Source: JBMHDN01 sp049889355 (GTDB lineage: Bacteria > Pseudomonadota > Alphaproteobacteria > Puniceispirillales > Puniceispirillaceae). Taken from it: a stretch of 64,000 bases of DNA. The stretch spans positions 1 to 64,000 of the forward strand of contig JBMHDN010000032.1 of NCBI GenBank assembly GCA_049889355.1. Reading direction: 5' to 3'. The notes below the pieces were generated by a model. That model was not told the origin of the DNA. It worked only from the letters and a program-made list of their open reading frames with translations, and did no database searches. This document shows, piece by piece, positions 25,757 to 35,862 of this stretch. The number at the start of each line of letters is the position of its first letter. Position 1 is the first letter of the stretch. Made by a program: the position numbers and the translations under genes.

Positions 25757-27220
25757 CTAGCTCTGGGCTTCGGGGACCTGCCAGTCATCAATCAGCGCGT
25801 TAACCAGCTGAACACCAAAACCGGTACCACCGCTCGGCACGCCAGGCTGCGCCTTGTCAGCCCATGCCTTGCCCGCAATATCAATATGCGCCCATGGGGT
25901 ATCATTTTCGATGAATTTTTCGAGGAAACAGGCCGCCGTGATAGAACCGCCCCATGGCCCGCCAATATTTTTCATATCGGCAATATGTGATTTCAACTGG
26001 CCGTGATAGGCCTCACCAATAGGCATGCGCCAGCATTTTTCAGCTGTCTTTTCGCCTGCGGCAATCAACTGGCTTGCCAGCGCATCATTATTGCTGAAGA
26101 GGCCTGCATATTCCTTGCCAAGAGACACAATAATTGCCCCTGTCAGGGTAGCAAAATCAACAATCGCAGACGGTTTATAATTTTGCTGGGCATAGGTCAG
26201 CACATCCGCTAGGACCAGCCGGCCTTCTGCATCCGTGTTGATCACCTCAATCGTCTGGCCAGACATAGAGGTAACCACATCACCTGGACGCTGGGCATTG
26301 CCATCTGGCATATTTTCAACCAGCCCTAAAAAGCCGATAACATTCTGTTTGACGCCGCGCCCTGCCAGTGCACACATGGCCCCGGCGACAGCCGCTGCAC
26401 CGCCCATATCCCATTTCATATCTTCCATGCCTTTTGGTGGTTTCAATGAAATGCCGCCTGTATCAAAGCAGACCCCCTTGCCAACCAGTGCGAGCGGTGC
26501 TTCATCGCCGCCGCCATTCCAGCGCATCACAACAATTGCTGAGTCGCGCACCGAGCCTTGACCAACACCCAATAAGGCGCCCATACCCATCTCTGCCAGC
26601 TTGTCTTCTTTGAGTATCTCGACCTCTAGCCCAAGCTCGCTCAATGCCTCACACCGCTCGGCAAAGGCCATTGGATAGAGATGGTTCGCCGGCTCATAAA
26701 CCAAATCACGGGCAAAGCCAATGCCCTTGGCAAGCTTCATTAATGCGTCAAAAGCAGCCTCGGCAGCCTCAGCATCTGGATGGCAGATGGCCAGATGCGC
26801 CTCTGTTTCAGGTTGCTCTTTTTTGGTAAAATAGGTGTTAAATTCATAAGAATTCAGCATAGCGCCCAATGCCAGCTCAGCTGCCATATCAGCAGACAGG
26901 CCAGATGCCACCAGACAGAGCTGGCGTGTTGGCGCACTGCCCATCCGGCTATAAAGCGAGCTACCAATGGCGCGCATATCAGCGATGCTTTCCAGAGATA
27001 GCTCGCCAAGCCCGACCAACAAAACAGGTTTGTTGTCCAGTGCGCTTGTCAGAGCTGTCTTTGATTTGGCTTCAAAACCAGCATGGTGTGCCAATGTACA
27101 AATAGCCGCATTATCAGCATTTTCTGCATTGCCAAGAACAGTGTCTTGGTCACGCATCAGAAAGGCTGGTGTCATGCTATTGGCTGATGAGATAAAGGAA
27201 ATTTGCAAAGAAAAAGACAT
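25757..27220 (-). CDS. pepA: Leucyl aminopeptidase (M17 family)
   Basis: PepA (487 residues) is a two-metal cytoplasmic aminopeptidase; in enterobacteria it also binds DNA. The catalytic C-terminal domain has LVGKGVCFDTGGISLKP (metal-binding Lys and Asp) and the signature NTDAEGRLVLADV. WAHIDIAGKAW ends the domain. The N-terminal domain is as variable as usual. It is divergent from lptF across 179 bp and upstream of holC. Confidence 0.96.
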   Translation of the reverse strand: MSFSLQISFISSANSMTPAFLMRDQDTVLGNAENADNAAICTLAHHAGFEAKSKTALTSALDNKPVLLVGLGELSLESIADMRAIGSSLYSRMGSAPTRQLCLVASGLSADMAAELALGAMLNSYEFNTYFTKKEQPETEAHLAICHPDAEAAEAAFDALMKLAKGIGFARDLVYEPANHLYPMAFAERCEALSELGLEVEILKEDKLAEMGMGALLGVGQGSVRDSAIVVMRWNGGGDEAPLALVGKGVCFDTGGISLKPPKGMEDMKWDMGGAAAVAGAMCALAGRGVKQNVIGFLGLVENMPDGNAQRPGDVVTSMSGQTIEVINTDAEGRLVLADVLTYAQQNYKPSAIVDFATLTGAIIVSLGKEYAGLFSNNDALASQLIAAGEKTAEKCWRMPIGEAYHGQLKSHIADMKNIGGPWGGSITAACFLEKFIENDTPWAHIDIAGKAWADKAQPGVPSGGTGFGVQLVNALIDDWQVPEAQS

Positions 27221-27399
27221 GGCTGGGCTCCGCTAATGGTCATGCAGATAATATTGTAATGCCGGCGTGTTATGACAAGTCAGAAGTTTTGCATTATCGG
27301 GCAATTAATGCTAGGAATTTTTGGCAAGTTTGTGCAGGCAAATATCAGATCGCAGACCTGCTAGAGCATTCATAAAAAACAGGATAATGGCTGACCTCT

Positions 27400-28542
27400 A
27401 TGTATTTCCAACGCTATCACATCGGACAATATGCCAGTGTTGGACTGCTTATCCTCATCAGCCTTATCGGCGTGGTCTGGCTGAACCAGGCCTTGCGGCT
27501 TCTGGAATTGGTCATTTCACGCGGCGCGCCTCTCTTCAGCTTTCTCTATCTTTCTATTCTGGCCTTGCCGCTTTGGCTGATGGTGGCCGCCCCGCTCGCG
27601 GCCTTCATTGCGGTTATCTGGGTCTTAAACCGGCTCACCGCAGACAGAGAGCTGATTGTGATGCAGGCCCTTGGTTTATCCCCTCTTCAGTTTGGCTGGC
27701 TGCCTATCTTGTTCGGGGCGATGGTAACAGCTTTATTGGTGATCAATTCGCTCTGGCTGCTTCCTGCCGGCTTTTCTGAATTTAAAACAGTTCAGCATCA
27801 GCTGCGCCACTCTATTCCAAAAGTGCTGATTCAAAATAAGGTCTTCATTGATCTAGATGACAAGCTCACCATCTTTATTGGCGGGCGGGCGGCGCAAAAT
27901 GAAGTGACGAGTGTGTTTATTCAAGACAGCCGGCAAGATGACCGGACAGTGACGGTAACCGCGCAAAAAGGCCGTTTTGAAGTGCGCCCTTCTGGTCCTG
28001 TTTTATTGCTTGAAAATGGCCAGCGCACAGAGCTACGCACCAATGGTGCGGCCGCAGCGGTGCTGGCTTTTGAAACACACTCTATCGATATTGCCAGAGC
28101 AGAGGCCAGCCAGGATGCAGAGCGCACCACCTTGGATGTGAATGAAGATTCAATCCGTAATTTGCTCGATCCCAGTACAGCTCTATCACCAAAATATGTT
28201 GGCGAGCGCATTGCCCAAGGCCATTATCGCCTCGCCTCTCCATTTATGGCATTGGCTCTATGCGTGCTGGCAACGGCCAGCCTGCTCTCTGCGCGCTTGC
28301 GGCGCGACGGCATGGGACGCCAGATTGGCCTGACCATTGCGGCTGGTATTGGCTTGCAGATTTTGCTTGTCATGGCCCGCTCTGCAACGGTCTCAAACCC
28401 TTCTCTATGGCCTCTTATTTATCTGATTTGCATTGCGCCTATTCCAATCGGCATTATGCAATTAACCAAACAATCTATGCCTAAATTATTGAACAGCACT
28501 GAACTGGTATCTGCTGATGGCGGTCCAGGAGAAGGCAGATGA
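27400..28542 (+). CDS. lptF: Lipopolysaccharide export permease LptF
   Basis: LptF (380 residues) is one of the two permease subunits of the LptB2FG exporter, which lifts LPS out of the inner membrane. Three N-terminal transmembrane helices span about residues 12-130, a periplasmic beta-jellyroll follows, and three C-terminal helices close the protein. The coupling-helix region NRLTADRELIVMQALGLSP is typical. It overlaps lptG by four bases. Its presence shows that the organism has an LPS-bearing outer membrane. Confidence 0.95.
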   Translation: MYFQRYHIGQYASVGLLILISLIGVVWLNQALRLLELVISRGAPLFSFLYLSILALPLWLMVAAPLAAFIAVIWVLNRLTADRELIVMQALGLSPLQFGWLPILFGAMVTALLVINSLWLLPAGFSEFKTVQHQLRHSIPKVLIQNKVFIDLDDKLTIFIGGRAAQNEVTSVFIQDSRQDDRTVTVTAQKGRFEVRPSGPVLLLENGQRTELRTNGAAAAVLAFETHSIDIARAEASQDAERTTLDVNEDSIRNLLDPSTALSPKYVGERIAQGHYRLASPFMALALCVLATASLLSARLRRDGMGRQIGLTIAAGIGLQILLVMARSATVSNPSLWPLIYLICIAPIPIGIMQLTKQSMPKLLNSTELVSADGGPGEGR

Positions 28543-29645
28543 TAAAAACATTGCCACCAACATTGTTTTTCTATCTTGCACGCCAATATATGAAATGGGT
28601 GCTCGCCCTGCTGGCCCTGCTGCTCAGCTTTATCACACTGGTTGATATCATCGAATTATTGCGCCGGAGCTCTGAGCAGGCAGAAGAATATTCTTTTGGC
28701 TATATTTTGCTGGTCTCAGCGCTGAACGTGCCTCAGCTGTTGGATATGATCTTGCCCTTTGCTGTTTTATTCGGGTCTATCACCTGTTTTTACAGCTGGT
28801 CACGCAGCCATGAATTCATCACAGCACGTGGCCTTGGCCAGTCTATCTGGCAAGCCTTATTGCCGGTCATTTGTTCCTGCCTGCTGATAGGTTTTTTTCA
28901 TATTCTGGTGATTAACCCGATTTCTGCGACCACCTCAGCCTCGTATGAATCACATCTTGACCAGATTGTGAAATACAGGACGAAAACCTCTTTATCTGTG
29001 TCATCAAATGGGGTTTGGCTGCGCGATCGCACCGCTGAGCATCAGATGATCATCAACGGCCAAAGCCTGACACCTGAAGAAGGTGAAATTCAACATGCGG
29101 TGATTTATTTTCTGAATGATAAAGGCGGCATTGACTGGCGGCTGCGTGCTGAACGCATCAATTTACAATCAGGTGCCTGGGTCATTCCAGATGCGGTGCG
29201 CATTGCAAACCAAGGGGTGGAAACAGATCTTGGCAATATCAGCGTGCCGTCTGTGCTGGATAAATCTGCACTCTTACAAAGCACCAGGCCCCCGAAAACC
29301 ATCAATATTTTCAGCCTGCCAAAATTTATTGATGTGCTGGGCAATGCTGGACTGCCGGTTGATAAATATCGCGTGCATTTTCATCAATTGCTCTCAACGC
29401 CGCTTAAATTATTAGGCCTTGCCATGTTGGCTGCCAGCTTCACCCTCATTCACTTCTCCCGCCAACAGCGCGTTCGGCTAATCCTGATGGGGCTTGGATG
29501 CGGATTCGCCTTTTATTTTCTCTCTGATCTGATTTATCTTCTCGGCAGCACTTCGCGCTTGCCAAATCAGCTTGCCGGATGGGCCCCTGCCCTTTTAATC
29601 TGCGCAGCTGGTGGGTATTTTCTGGCCAGAGTCGATGAACATTAA
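28539..29645 (+). CDS. lptG: Lipopolysaccharide export permease LptG
   Basis: LptG (368 residues) is the partner of LptF in the LPS exporter. It has the same six-helix layout with a central periplasmic domain. SWSRSHEFITARGLGQS is the conserved cytoplasmic loop that contacts the LptB ATPase. The ATGA overlap with lptF implies translational coupling. surA follows after 21 bases, linking LPS export with outer-membrane protein folding in one operon. Confidence 0.95.
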   Translation: MIKTLPPTLFFYLARQYMKWVLALLALLLSFITLVDIIELLRRSSEQAEEYSFGYILLVSALNVPQLLDMILPFAVLFGSITCFYSWSRSHEFITARGLGQSIWQALLPVICSCLLIGFFHILVINPISATTSASYESHLDQIVKYRTKTSLSVSSNGVWLRDRTAEHQMIINGQSLTPEEGEIQHAVIYFLNDKGGIDWRLRAERINLQSGAWVIPDAVRIANQGVETDLGNISVPSVLDKSALLQSTRPPKTINIFSLPKFIDVLGNAGLPVDKYRVHFHQLLSTPLKLLGLAMLAASFTLIHFSRQQRVRLILMGLGCGFAFYFLSDLIYLLGSTSRLPNQLAGWAPALLICAAGGYFLARVDEH

Positions 29646-29666
29646 AGATGGGATAATGCTGAGACA

Positions 29667-30938
29667 ATGAATTCAGTGATGTTTAAATGGTTTATTGGCC
29701 TTGTTGCAACAATGTTCCTGTGCAGTGCCCAAATCGCGCATGCCCAAAAATTATCGATTGTAACAATCGTCAATGGCGAGCCTATCACCTCGCTTGATCT
29801 CGCAGAGCGCACCAAGTTTCTGAGCCTCATTACCGGATTGGGCGCCGGTGAAATTGATGTTGAACGCGTGCGTAATGATGCCTTGCAGATGCTGATTGAC
29901 GAGCGGCTGAAATTCCAGGCCGGTAATGATTTAGACCCGACCTTGCTGAGCCGCTCGCGTCAAGCTGCCCGCCCTTTGATGGACCAGAATTTTGCCCGTG
30001 ATGGTCTGGGCGGCGTGCAATGGCTCAAGCAAAATGGCATCAGCACAAATACAGTGCTTGAACGTGTAACATCTGATTTTGTCTGGCTGAATGTGCTGCA
30101 AGCTACCTTTCCGCGGCAATTCTTGAATCTCGATAATCTGGCTGAAATTGAATTAGAACGCCTGAAAGGCAATCTCTCCGAACCACAATATCAGATTTCA
30201 GAAATTGTGTTGGTGCCTGGTCAGGATCGCAACCTTCAGCAAACCTTATCTATTGCCAATGATATCCAACGTGCTGTGCTGAGCGGCGCTGATTTTTCAG
30301 CGATTGCCCAGCAATATTCACAAGCTGGTTCTGCCCAAAATGGCGGCCTTGTGGGCTGGGTACAGGCAGGACGGCTTGATAATCAGTTAAAAGAGGCACT
30401 GGAAGCAGCAGAAGATGGCGATATTCTGGCCCCTATTAATCTGGATGGGGTTGTTTATATCCTGCGCCGAGATGGATTGCGTGCAAAGGGCTTGCTCGAC
30501 CCCTCTCGGGTGCGTGTTGATTTGGCCCGCATCGTCCAGCCGCTATCTCTTGAAGCAGATAGTGAAACCCTTAGCGCAGCTGTGACCTCTCTTGAAGCCC
30601 AAATGGCAAATATCCAAAGCTGTGATGCGCTGGTTGCATTACATGATTCACTTGGCTCTAATCTGGGCGCACGTATTCAAGATGTCCAAATTGGCGAATT
30701 GGCCCCACGTCTGGCCAACAAGCTGATCGAGATGGAAAAAGGCGATATCAGCGCGATAGAGCGTGTCACAGAAGGGCTGGTGGCATTCATGGTTTGTGAA
30801 CGCCAACAGCCTGAGGTCAATCTGCCAAGCCTTGAGAGCCTGAAACAAGCAGAATTGGACAAGCTTTATTCGGTCCTCAATACGCGCTTGCTCAATCGGT
30901 TGCGTCGTGCAGCCACCATCGAAAAGAGAGGTGAATAG
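29667..30938 (+). CDS. surA: SurA-like periplasmic chaperone / peptidyl-prolyl isomerase
   Basis: The 423-residue protein has a signal peptide (FIGLVATMFLCSAQIAHAQ), a SurA N-terminal chaperone domain (VNGEPITSLDLAERTKFL) and one parvulin rotamase domain from about 170 to 275 (ISEIVLVPG, GADFSAIAQQYSQ, GGLVGWVQAGRL). Only one clear parvulin domain is visible, against two in E. coli SurA, as is usual for alphaproteobacteria. SurA escorts outer membrane proteins through the periplasm. The lptFG-surA-pdxA-rsmA order matches many proteobacteria. Confidence 0.92.
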   Translation: MNSVMFKWFIGLVATMFLCSAQIAHAQKLSIVTIVNGEPITSLDLAERTKFLSLITGLGAGEIDVERVRNDALQMLIDERLKFQAGNDLDPTLLSRSRQAARPLMDQNFARDGLGGVQWLKQNGISTNTVLERVTSDFVWLNVLQATFPRQFLNLDNLAEIELERLKGNLSEPQYQISEIVLVPGQDRNLQQTLSIANDIQRAVLSGADFSAIAQQYSQAGSAQNGGLVGWVQAGRLDNQLKEALEAAEDGDILAPINLDGVVYILRRDGLRAKGLLDPSRVRVDLARIVQPLSLEADSETLSAAVTSLEAQMANIQSCDALVALHDSLGSNLGARIQDVQIGELAPRLANKLIEMEKGDISAIERVTEGLVAFMVCERQQPEVNLPSLESLKQAELDKLYSVLNTRLLNRLRRAATIEKRGE

Positions 30939-30943
30939 GGATC

Positions 30944-31957
30944 ATGGCTGAGGGCATGCCTGGACTATTGCCTGTTCTTGTTAGCCCGGGCGATCCCGCA
31001 GGCATCGGCCCTGAGATAAGCCTCAAAGCCTGGCTGCAAGGCTGTCGCCAATTTGTGCTGATGGGCGATGAAACACATTTATCTGAAATTGCAAACCAGC
31101 ATGGCTGGACCCTGCCTTTTACAAAATGGCAGGGCGGACCCATTCATCCAGATGCACTCCACATATATCCGATAAATTGGGCACAAAAGCCGATTGCAGG
31201 ACAAGATGACCCTCACAACAGCGCGCAGATTATCGAAGCGATAAAGCAGGCAACAGAGCTGGTTCAGACAGGTAAAGCCGCAGCATTGACCACCAACCCT
31301 ATTCATAAATCTCATCTTTATCAGGCTGGATTTGCTTACCCGGGCCATACTGAGTTTCTGGCCGCTCTTGACGGGCGCGCAGGACAAGAAATGATGATGT
31401 TGGCCAATCCTGATTTAAAAGTTGTACCGGCGACCATTCATATACCGTTAATGGAAGTAGGTGGCGCGCTGAATAAACAGACACTCACCGCCCTTTTCCT
31501 GCGTCTTGCCAAGAGCATGGCGATAGATTTTGGCCTGAGCCAGCCACGCATCGCGGTCTGCGGTCTAAACCCGCATGCTGGCGAGGCCGGACATCTTGGT
31601 GTTCAAGAAGAAACCATCTTGAAACCTGCCATGGCTGAGGCCGCGCTGAACGGTGTTCAGCTCACAGGCCCACACCCTGCAGATACGCTGTTTCACGCCG
31701 CCGCACGCCAGCATTATGATGTGGTTGTTGGCATGTATCATGACCAGGTCTTAATCCCTGTGAAAATGCTGGATTTTCATGGCAGTGTGAACATCACGCT
31801 TGGCCTTAGCTTTGTGCGCACTTCGCCAGATCACGGCACCGCTTATGATATTGCTGGCACCGGACAGGCAGATCCTGCCAGCCTGATGACGGCGGTGAGC
31901 ATGGCAGCTGAGATGGCACAAGCGCGGCAAGCCTATGAGGACAAGGCCCGTTCATGA
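30944..31957 (+). CDS. pdxA: 4-hydroxythreonine-4-phosphate dehydrogenase
   Basis: PdxA (337 residues) oxidises 4-phosphohydroxythreonine in the DXP-dependent route to pyridoxal phosphate. Conserved segments are SPGDPAGIGPEISLKAW at the start, FAYPGHTEFLA with a metal-binding His, CGLNPHAGEAGHLG, GMYHDQVLIPVK and the RTSPDHGTAYDIAGTG ending. The gene starts five bases after surA and overlaps rsmA by four bases, so it is in the lptFG operon. Confidence 0.96.
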   Translation: MAEGMPGLLPVLVSPGDPAGIGPEISLKAWLQGCRQFVLMGDETHLSEIANQHGWTLPFTKWQGGPIHPDALHIYPINWAQKPIAGQDDPHNSAQIIEAIKQATELVQTGKAAALTTNPIHKSHLYQAGFAYPGHTEFLAALDGRAGQEMMMLANPDLKVVPATIHIPLMEVGGALNKQTLTALFLRLAKSMAIDFGLSQPRIAVCGLNPHAGEAGHLGVQEETILKPAMAEAALNGVQLTGPHPADTLFHAAARQHYDVVVGMYHDQVLIPVKMLDFHGSVNITLGLSFVRTSPDHGTAYDIAGTGQADPASLMTAVSMAAEMAQARQAYEDKARS

Positions 31958-32793
31958 GCGATAAAATTGAACAATTACCAAGCTTGCGCACATTGGTACA
32001 GGCAGCTGATCTTACCGCGCGCAAATCACTTGGCCAGAATTTCCTCTTTGATCTCAATCTGACACGCCGCATTGCCAGAGCAGCTGCCCCGCTGGATGGG
32101 ACTGTGATCGAAATTGGACCAGGTCCTGGCGGTTTGACCCGTGCGCTCTTGCTGGAAGGCGCAGAAAAGCTGATTGCCATTGAAAAAGATTTCCGAGTGA
32201 AAGATTTTCTGAGCCATTTGATTGAAGCCGCAGATGGGCGCTTAGAATTGATTGAAGCGGATGCGCTGAAACTGAACCTGGCTGAAATTGGTCATGAACC
32301 ACGCCAGATTGTAGCGAACCTACCTTATAATATCGCAACACCGCTTCTGATTAACTGGCTGAGCCAATCGACAGCCTTTTCACGGCTGACCTTGATGTTT
32401 CAAAGAGAGGTGGGTATGCGCATTACCGCCCAGCCAGGTGACAGCCATTATGGCCGGCTGGCGGTGCTGGCCAATTGGCGTGCTGAGACCCGTATGCTTT
32501 TTGATATTCCGCCAGAAGCTTTTGTGCCGCCGCCGAAAATCACTTCATCGGTGGTCCAACTCCGCCCCTATGATAAACCGCTTTTTCCCTGTCATCAGGC
32601 AGATTTAGAACAAGCAACCGCGATTGCCTTTGGCCAGCGTCGCAAAATGCTAAGGGCCAGCTTTAAGGCCCAAGGCGGCGCAAAATTTCTGGAAGATTTG
32701 GATATCAATCCAGAAGATCGCCCTCAAGATTTGGATATAGCCGCCTTTTGCCGCATTGCAAACGCGCTCTCTGCCACCAGAGATGCGCCGTAG
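31954..32793 (+). CDS. rsmA: 16S rRNA dimethyladenosine transferase RsmA (KsgA)
   Basis: RsmA (279 residues) dimethylates A1518 and A1519 of 16S rRNA late in 30S assembly. The SAM-binding site IEIGPGPGGLTRALL and catalytic motif NLPYNIATPLL are intact, and KSLGQNFLFD is the typical start of the domain. The C-terminal helical domain includes FGQRRKMLRASFK. It overlaps pdxA by four bases (ATGA) and ends three bases before the convergent gmk stop, so no terminator separates the two. Confidence 0.96.
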   Translation: MSDKIEQLPSLRTLVQAADLTARKSLGQNFLFDLNLTRRIARAAAPLDGTVIEIGPGPGGLTRALLLEGAEKLIAIEKDFRVKDFLSHLIEAADGRLELIEADALKLNLAEIGHEPRQIVANLPYNIATPLLINWLSQSTAFSRLTLMFQREVGMRITAQPGDSHYGRLAVLANWRAETRMLFDIPPEAFVPPPKITSSVVQLRPYDKPLFPCHQADLEQATAIAFGQRRKMLRASFKAQGGAKFLEDLDINPEDRPQDLDIAAFCRIANALSATRDAP

Positions 32794-32796
32794 GCC

Positions 32797-33450
32797 TCAG
32801 ACATTGTCACGCAAGCTGGATACAAATTGTGGCAGGCCTGACTGACGGTGCCTGCGCATACGCTCAGCGGTCAGGATGGTCCGCACTTGGGCAACAGACT
32901 GGTCCAGATCATGGTTTATAATCACATAATCATATTCAGGATAATGGCTCATTTCTGCGGCAGATTGGGCCATCCGTGCCGCCACCACCTCTGCGCTATC
33001 CTGGGCACGGCTAAGCAGCCTGTTTTCCAGTTCTGAGACAGATGGCGGCAAGATGAAAACAGAGACCAGATCGGTTCTGGCGGCATCGCTGAGTTGCTGG
33101 GTACCCTGCCAGTCAATATCAAAGAGCACATCTCGCCCGCCTGCCAGCGTCTGTTCTACCAAATGACGCGGTGTCCCATAATAATTGGAAAACACATGCG
33201 CATATTCAAGGAAATAGCCTTGATTGATCCGCAGCTTAAATTCTTCCTCATCGACAAAGAAATAATCTTGGCCTTCCACCTCACCTGGCCGGCGTTGGCG
33301 GGTAGTTGCCGAGATAGACATGGTCAGGTCTGGTTCTTGTTTTAACAGCTTTCTGGCGATAGAGGTTTTGCCCGCACCAGACGGAGAAGAGAGCACCAGC
33401 ATCAGACCGCGTCTGGAAATGCTATCACTGGAAAGGGCATTGGACTTCAT
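32797..33450 (-). CDS. gmk: Guanylate kinase
   Basis: Gmk (217 residues) phosphorylates GMP. P-loop SSPSGAGKTS lies near residue 21, then the GMP-binding SISATTRQRRPGEVEGQDYFFV, and DIDWQGTQQL. I place the start at 33450, where GAGGA precedes the ATG at good spacing. The longer frame from 33492 has no family support. It lies 42 bases after mltG on the same strand, downstream of the fab cluster. Confidence 0.96.
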   Translation of the reverse strand: MKSNALSSDSISRRGLMLVLSSPSGAGKTSIARKLLKQEPDLTMSISATTRQRRPGEVEGQDYFFVDEEEFKLRINQGYFLEYAHVFSNYYGTPRHLVEQTLAGGRDVLFDIDWQGTQQLSDAARTDLVSVFILPPSVSELENRLLSRAQDSAEVVAARMAQSAAEMSHYPEYDYVIINHDLDQSVAQVRTILTAERMRRHRQSGLPQFVSSLRDNV

Positions 33451-33492
33451 AATTTCATCCTCAAACAAGCCTAATTTTCTGCAACAAGGCAA

Positions 33493-34530
33493 TTACTGCT
33501 GGGCCTTATAGGCCTCTGTCTTGCGGTATTTTTGAACATTTCGGTTATGAGCGTCCAGTGTTTTGGCAAAAAAATGCCCACCTTGCCCATCTGCAACAAA
33601 ATAGAGATAGTCGCTTGCCTGTGGATTAGCGGCAGCTTGTAAAGCAGCAAGCCCCGGATTGGCGATCGGTGTTTTGGGCAGGCCTTTGATACGATAAGTA
33701 TTCCAGCCATGCTGTTTTTTCAGATCACGGCGCGTTAAACGGCTGGGCAGCGGGCCATCACCAGCCAGCCCATATGCCACCGTCGGATCTGATTGCAGAC
33801 GCATTTTCTGTCTTAGCCTGTTTTCAAAGACAGAGGCAACAAGACCGCGCTCTCCTGCTTTGCCTGTTTCCTTTTCAATCATAGAGGCCAGAATGATCAG
33901 CTCATCGCGCGATTGAAGCGGCAAATCATCAGCCCGTTCTGCCCAAATCAAGGCTGATTGCATCTCCATCTTAGCTGTCATTTTTTGAACCAGGTCAGCA
34001 CGGCTCATCCCATAGCTGTAAAAATATGTATCTGGAAAAAGGCTACCTTCTGGCGGGATACGGGTGATAAAGCCTTGCAGCATCGGCGCCTCATTCAGCG
34101 CCGCGATCACATCTTGACTACGCCAGCCTTCTAAAATCGTTAACCTGCGCTGATAAGATCTGCCGGTGCTGATTTGGGCCAGTGTTTGTTGCAGACTGGC
34201 CTCTGGCATCAGCTGATATTCGCCGATTTTTGGCTGAAATTCAGGGCCATTGTAAAAAGGGGTTTTCTGATACCAGCGATAATAATCATAATGGCGGCGA
34301 TCTGATATCAGCCCGGCACGCCATAAGGTCCAGCCAATCGCCATATCGCCATCACCTGGCTTGACGATAATCAAGGTGGGTTCAGCCAATTTACCAGGCT
34401 GATCCCCCAGCTGTTTCACATAGGCAAAGCCAGCAAAAGCCATCCCAGCGATAAGTACCACTGCAGGTAGTGAAAGCCGCCATAGGAATAGGCCGAAAAA
34501 CCGCAGAAAAGAGCGGCCTTTACCTGACAT
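33493..34530 (-). CDS. mltG: Endolytic murein transglycosylase MltG
   Basis: MltG (345 residues) cleaves nascent glycan strands and so sets peptidoglycan chain length. One N-terminal transmembrane helix spans about 12-34, followed by a LysM-like subdomain and the YceG domain. The catalytic glutamate is in ASMIEKETG (near residue 217), with QSDPTVAYGL and YRIKGLPKTPIANPG also conserved. The start codon overlaps the fabF stop (TAATG), so the two are coupled; fabF-mltG linkage is very common in proteobacteria. Confidence 0.95.
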   Translation of the reverse strand: MSGKGRSFLRFFGLFLWRLSLPAVVLIAGMAFAGFAYVKQLGDQPGKLAEPTLIIVKPGDGDMAIGWTLWRAGLISDRRHYDYYRWYQKTPFYNGPEFQPKIGEYQLMPEASLQQTLAQISTGRSYQRRLTILEGWRSQDVIAALNEAPMLQGFITRIPPEGSLFPDTYFYSYGMSRADLVQKMTAKMEMQSALIWAERADDLPLQSRDELIILASMIEKETGKAGERGLVASVFENRLRQKMRLQSDPTVAYGLAGDGPLPSRLTRRDLKKQHGWNTYRIKGLPKTPIANPGLAALQAAANPQASDYLYFVADGQGGHFFAKTLDAHNRNVQKYRKTEAYKAQQ

Positions 34531-35795
34531 TAATCAGCGACCTGTCCGATAATCAGAGAGGCATTCGTACCGCCAAAGCCAAAGCTGTTGGACATGGCAT
34601 TGCGCACCGTCCGCTTTTTGGATTTCAGAGGCACCAAATCCATATCTGCAACCGCTTCTTCTGGGTTTTCCAGATTCAAGGTCGGTGGCACCTCGCCATG
34701 ATGAACAGCAAGGGTAGAATAAATCGCTTCAATAGCCCCTGCTGCGCCCAGCAAATGGCCTGTCGCGCTTTTGGTAGAGGACATGGAGATATGGGCGGCC
34801 GCATCACCCAACAAGCGGCGTACAGCCCCTGCTTCAATCAAATCACCAAGCGGTGTAGAAGTGCCATGGGCATTGATATAGTCGATATCATGCACGCTGA
34901 GGCCGGCCCGCTTTAAGGCTGCTTCCATCGCCCGATAGCCGCCATTGCCATCTTCGGCAGGCGCGGTGATATGGTGTGCATCACCTGACAGGCCATAACC
35001 TTTAACCTCGCCATAAATGGTGGCACCGCGTGCTTTTGCATGCTCCAGCTCTTCGAGAACGACGACACCAGCGCCCTCGCCCATCACAAAGCCATCACGC
35101 CCTGTATCCCAAGGGCGAGATGCAGCTGTTGGATTGTCATTATAGCCAGTGGAAAGCGCGCGTGCAGCGGCAAATCCAGCCATACCAAGGCGACAAACCG
35201 CCGCTTCTGCACCGCCAGCAACCATCACATCTGCATCATCCATGGCGATGAGACGCGCCGCATCACCAATGGCATGTGCACCCGTTGAACAGGCGGTAAC
35301 CACAGAATGGTTCGGGCCTCTGAATCCATAGCGAATAGAGACCTGACCAGAAATCAAATTAATCAGCGCAGATGGAATGAAAAATGGGCTCACCCGTCTT
35401 GGGCCGCGTTCATTCATCAGTTCGGTTGTTTCAACAATCGATTGTAAGCCGCCAATGCCTGATCCAATCATCACCCCTGTGCGATCCTGATCAGCGATAT
35501 CAGTTGGCAGCCAGCCTGAATGTTCCACCGCCTCAATCGCCGCAACCAAACCCAGCTGGATAAAGCGATCTAACTTGCGCTGTTCTTTTGGCTCAATAAC
35601 CGCATCCATATCCAGCCCGCCAGGCTGATCAGTAGCCGGGACCTGACCTGCAATTTGACAGGTGATATCATCTACCTTGAAATTGGTGATGTTGGAAATG
35701 CCATTTTTGCCGGCCAAAATAGAGTGCCAGTTATGTTCAACCCCATTTCCGAGTGGGGTGACCATACCAAGACCAGTAATCACAACGCGGCGCAT
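34530..35795 (-). CDS. fabF: 3-oxoacyl-ACP synthase II (KAS II)
   Basis: FabF (421 residues) condenses malonyl-ACP with acyl-ACP in fatty acid elongation. The Cys-His-His triad is visible: Cys169 in VVTACSTGAH, His in NAHGTSTPLGD, and His in KSATGHLLGAAG. The start RRVVITGLGMVTPLGN and the glycine-rich end NSFGFGGTNASLI are standard. It follows acpP with 160 bp between them, which holds a strong hairpin that may lower fabF relative to acpP. Confidence 0.97.
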   Translation of the reverse strand: MRRVVITGLGMVTPLGNGVEHNWHSILAGKNGISNITNFKVDDITCQIAGQVPATDQPGGLDMDAVIEPKEQRKLDRFIQLGLVAAIEAVEHSGWLPTDIADQDRTGVMIGSGIGGLQSIVETTELMNERGPRRVSPFFIPSALINLISGQVSIRYGFRGPNHSVVTACSTGAHAIGDAARLIAMDDADVMVAGGAEAAVCRLGMAGFAAARALSTGYNDNPTAASRPWDTGRDGFVMGEGAGVVVLEELEHAKARGATIYGEVKGYGLSGDAHHITAPAEDGNGGYRAMEAALKRAGLSVHDIDYINAHGTSTPLGDLIEAGAVRRLLGDAAAHISMSSTKSATGHLLGAAGAIEAIYSTLAVHHGEVPPTLNLENPEEAVADMDLVPLKSKKRTVRNAMSNSFGFGGTNASLIIGQVAD

Positions 35796-35862
35796 GGTTT
35801 TCTCCTTCTACCTATGCCAATCTGATTTATCAAAATTATGACAGAAAGCCTGCATTTAAGCG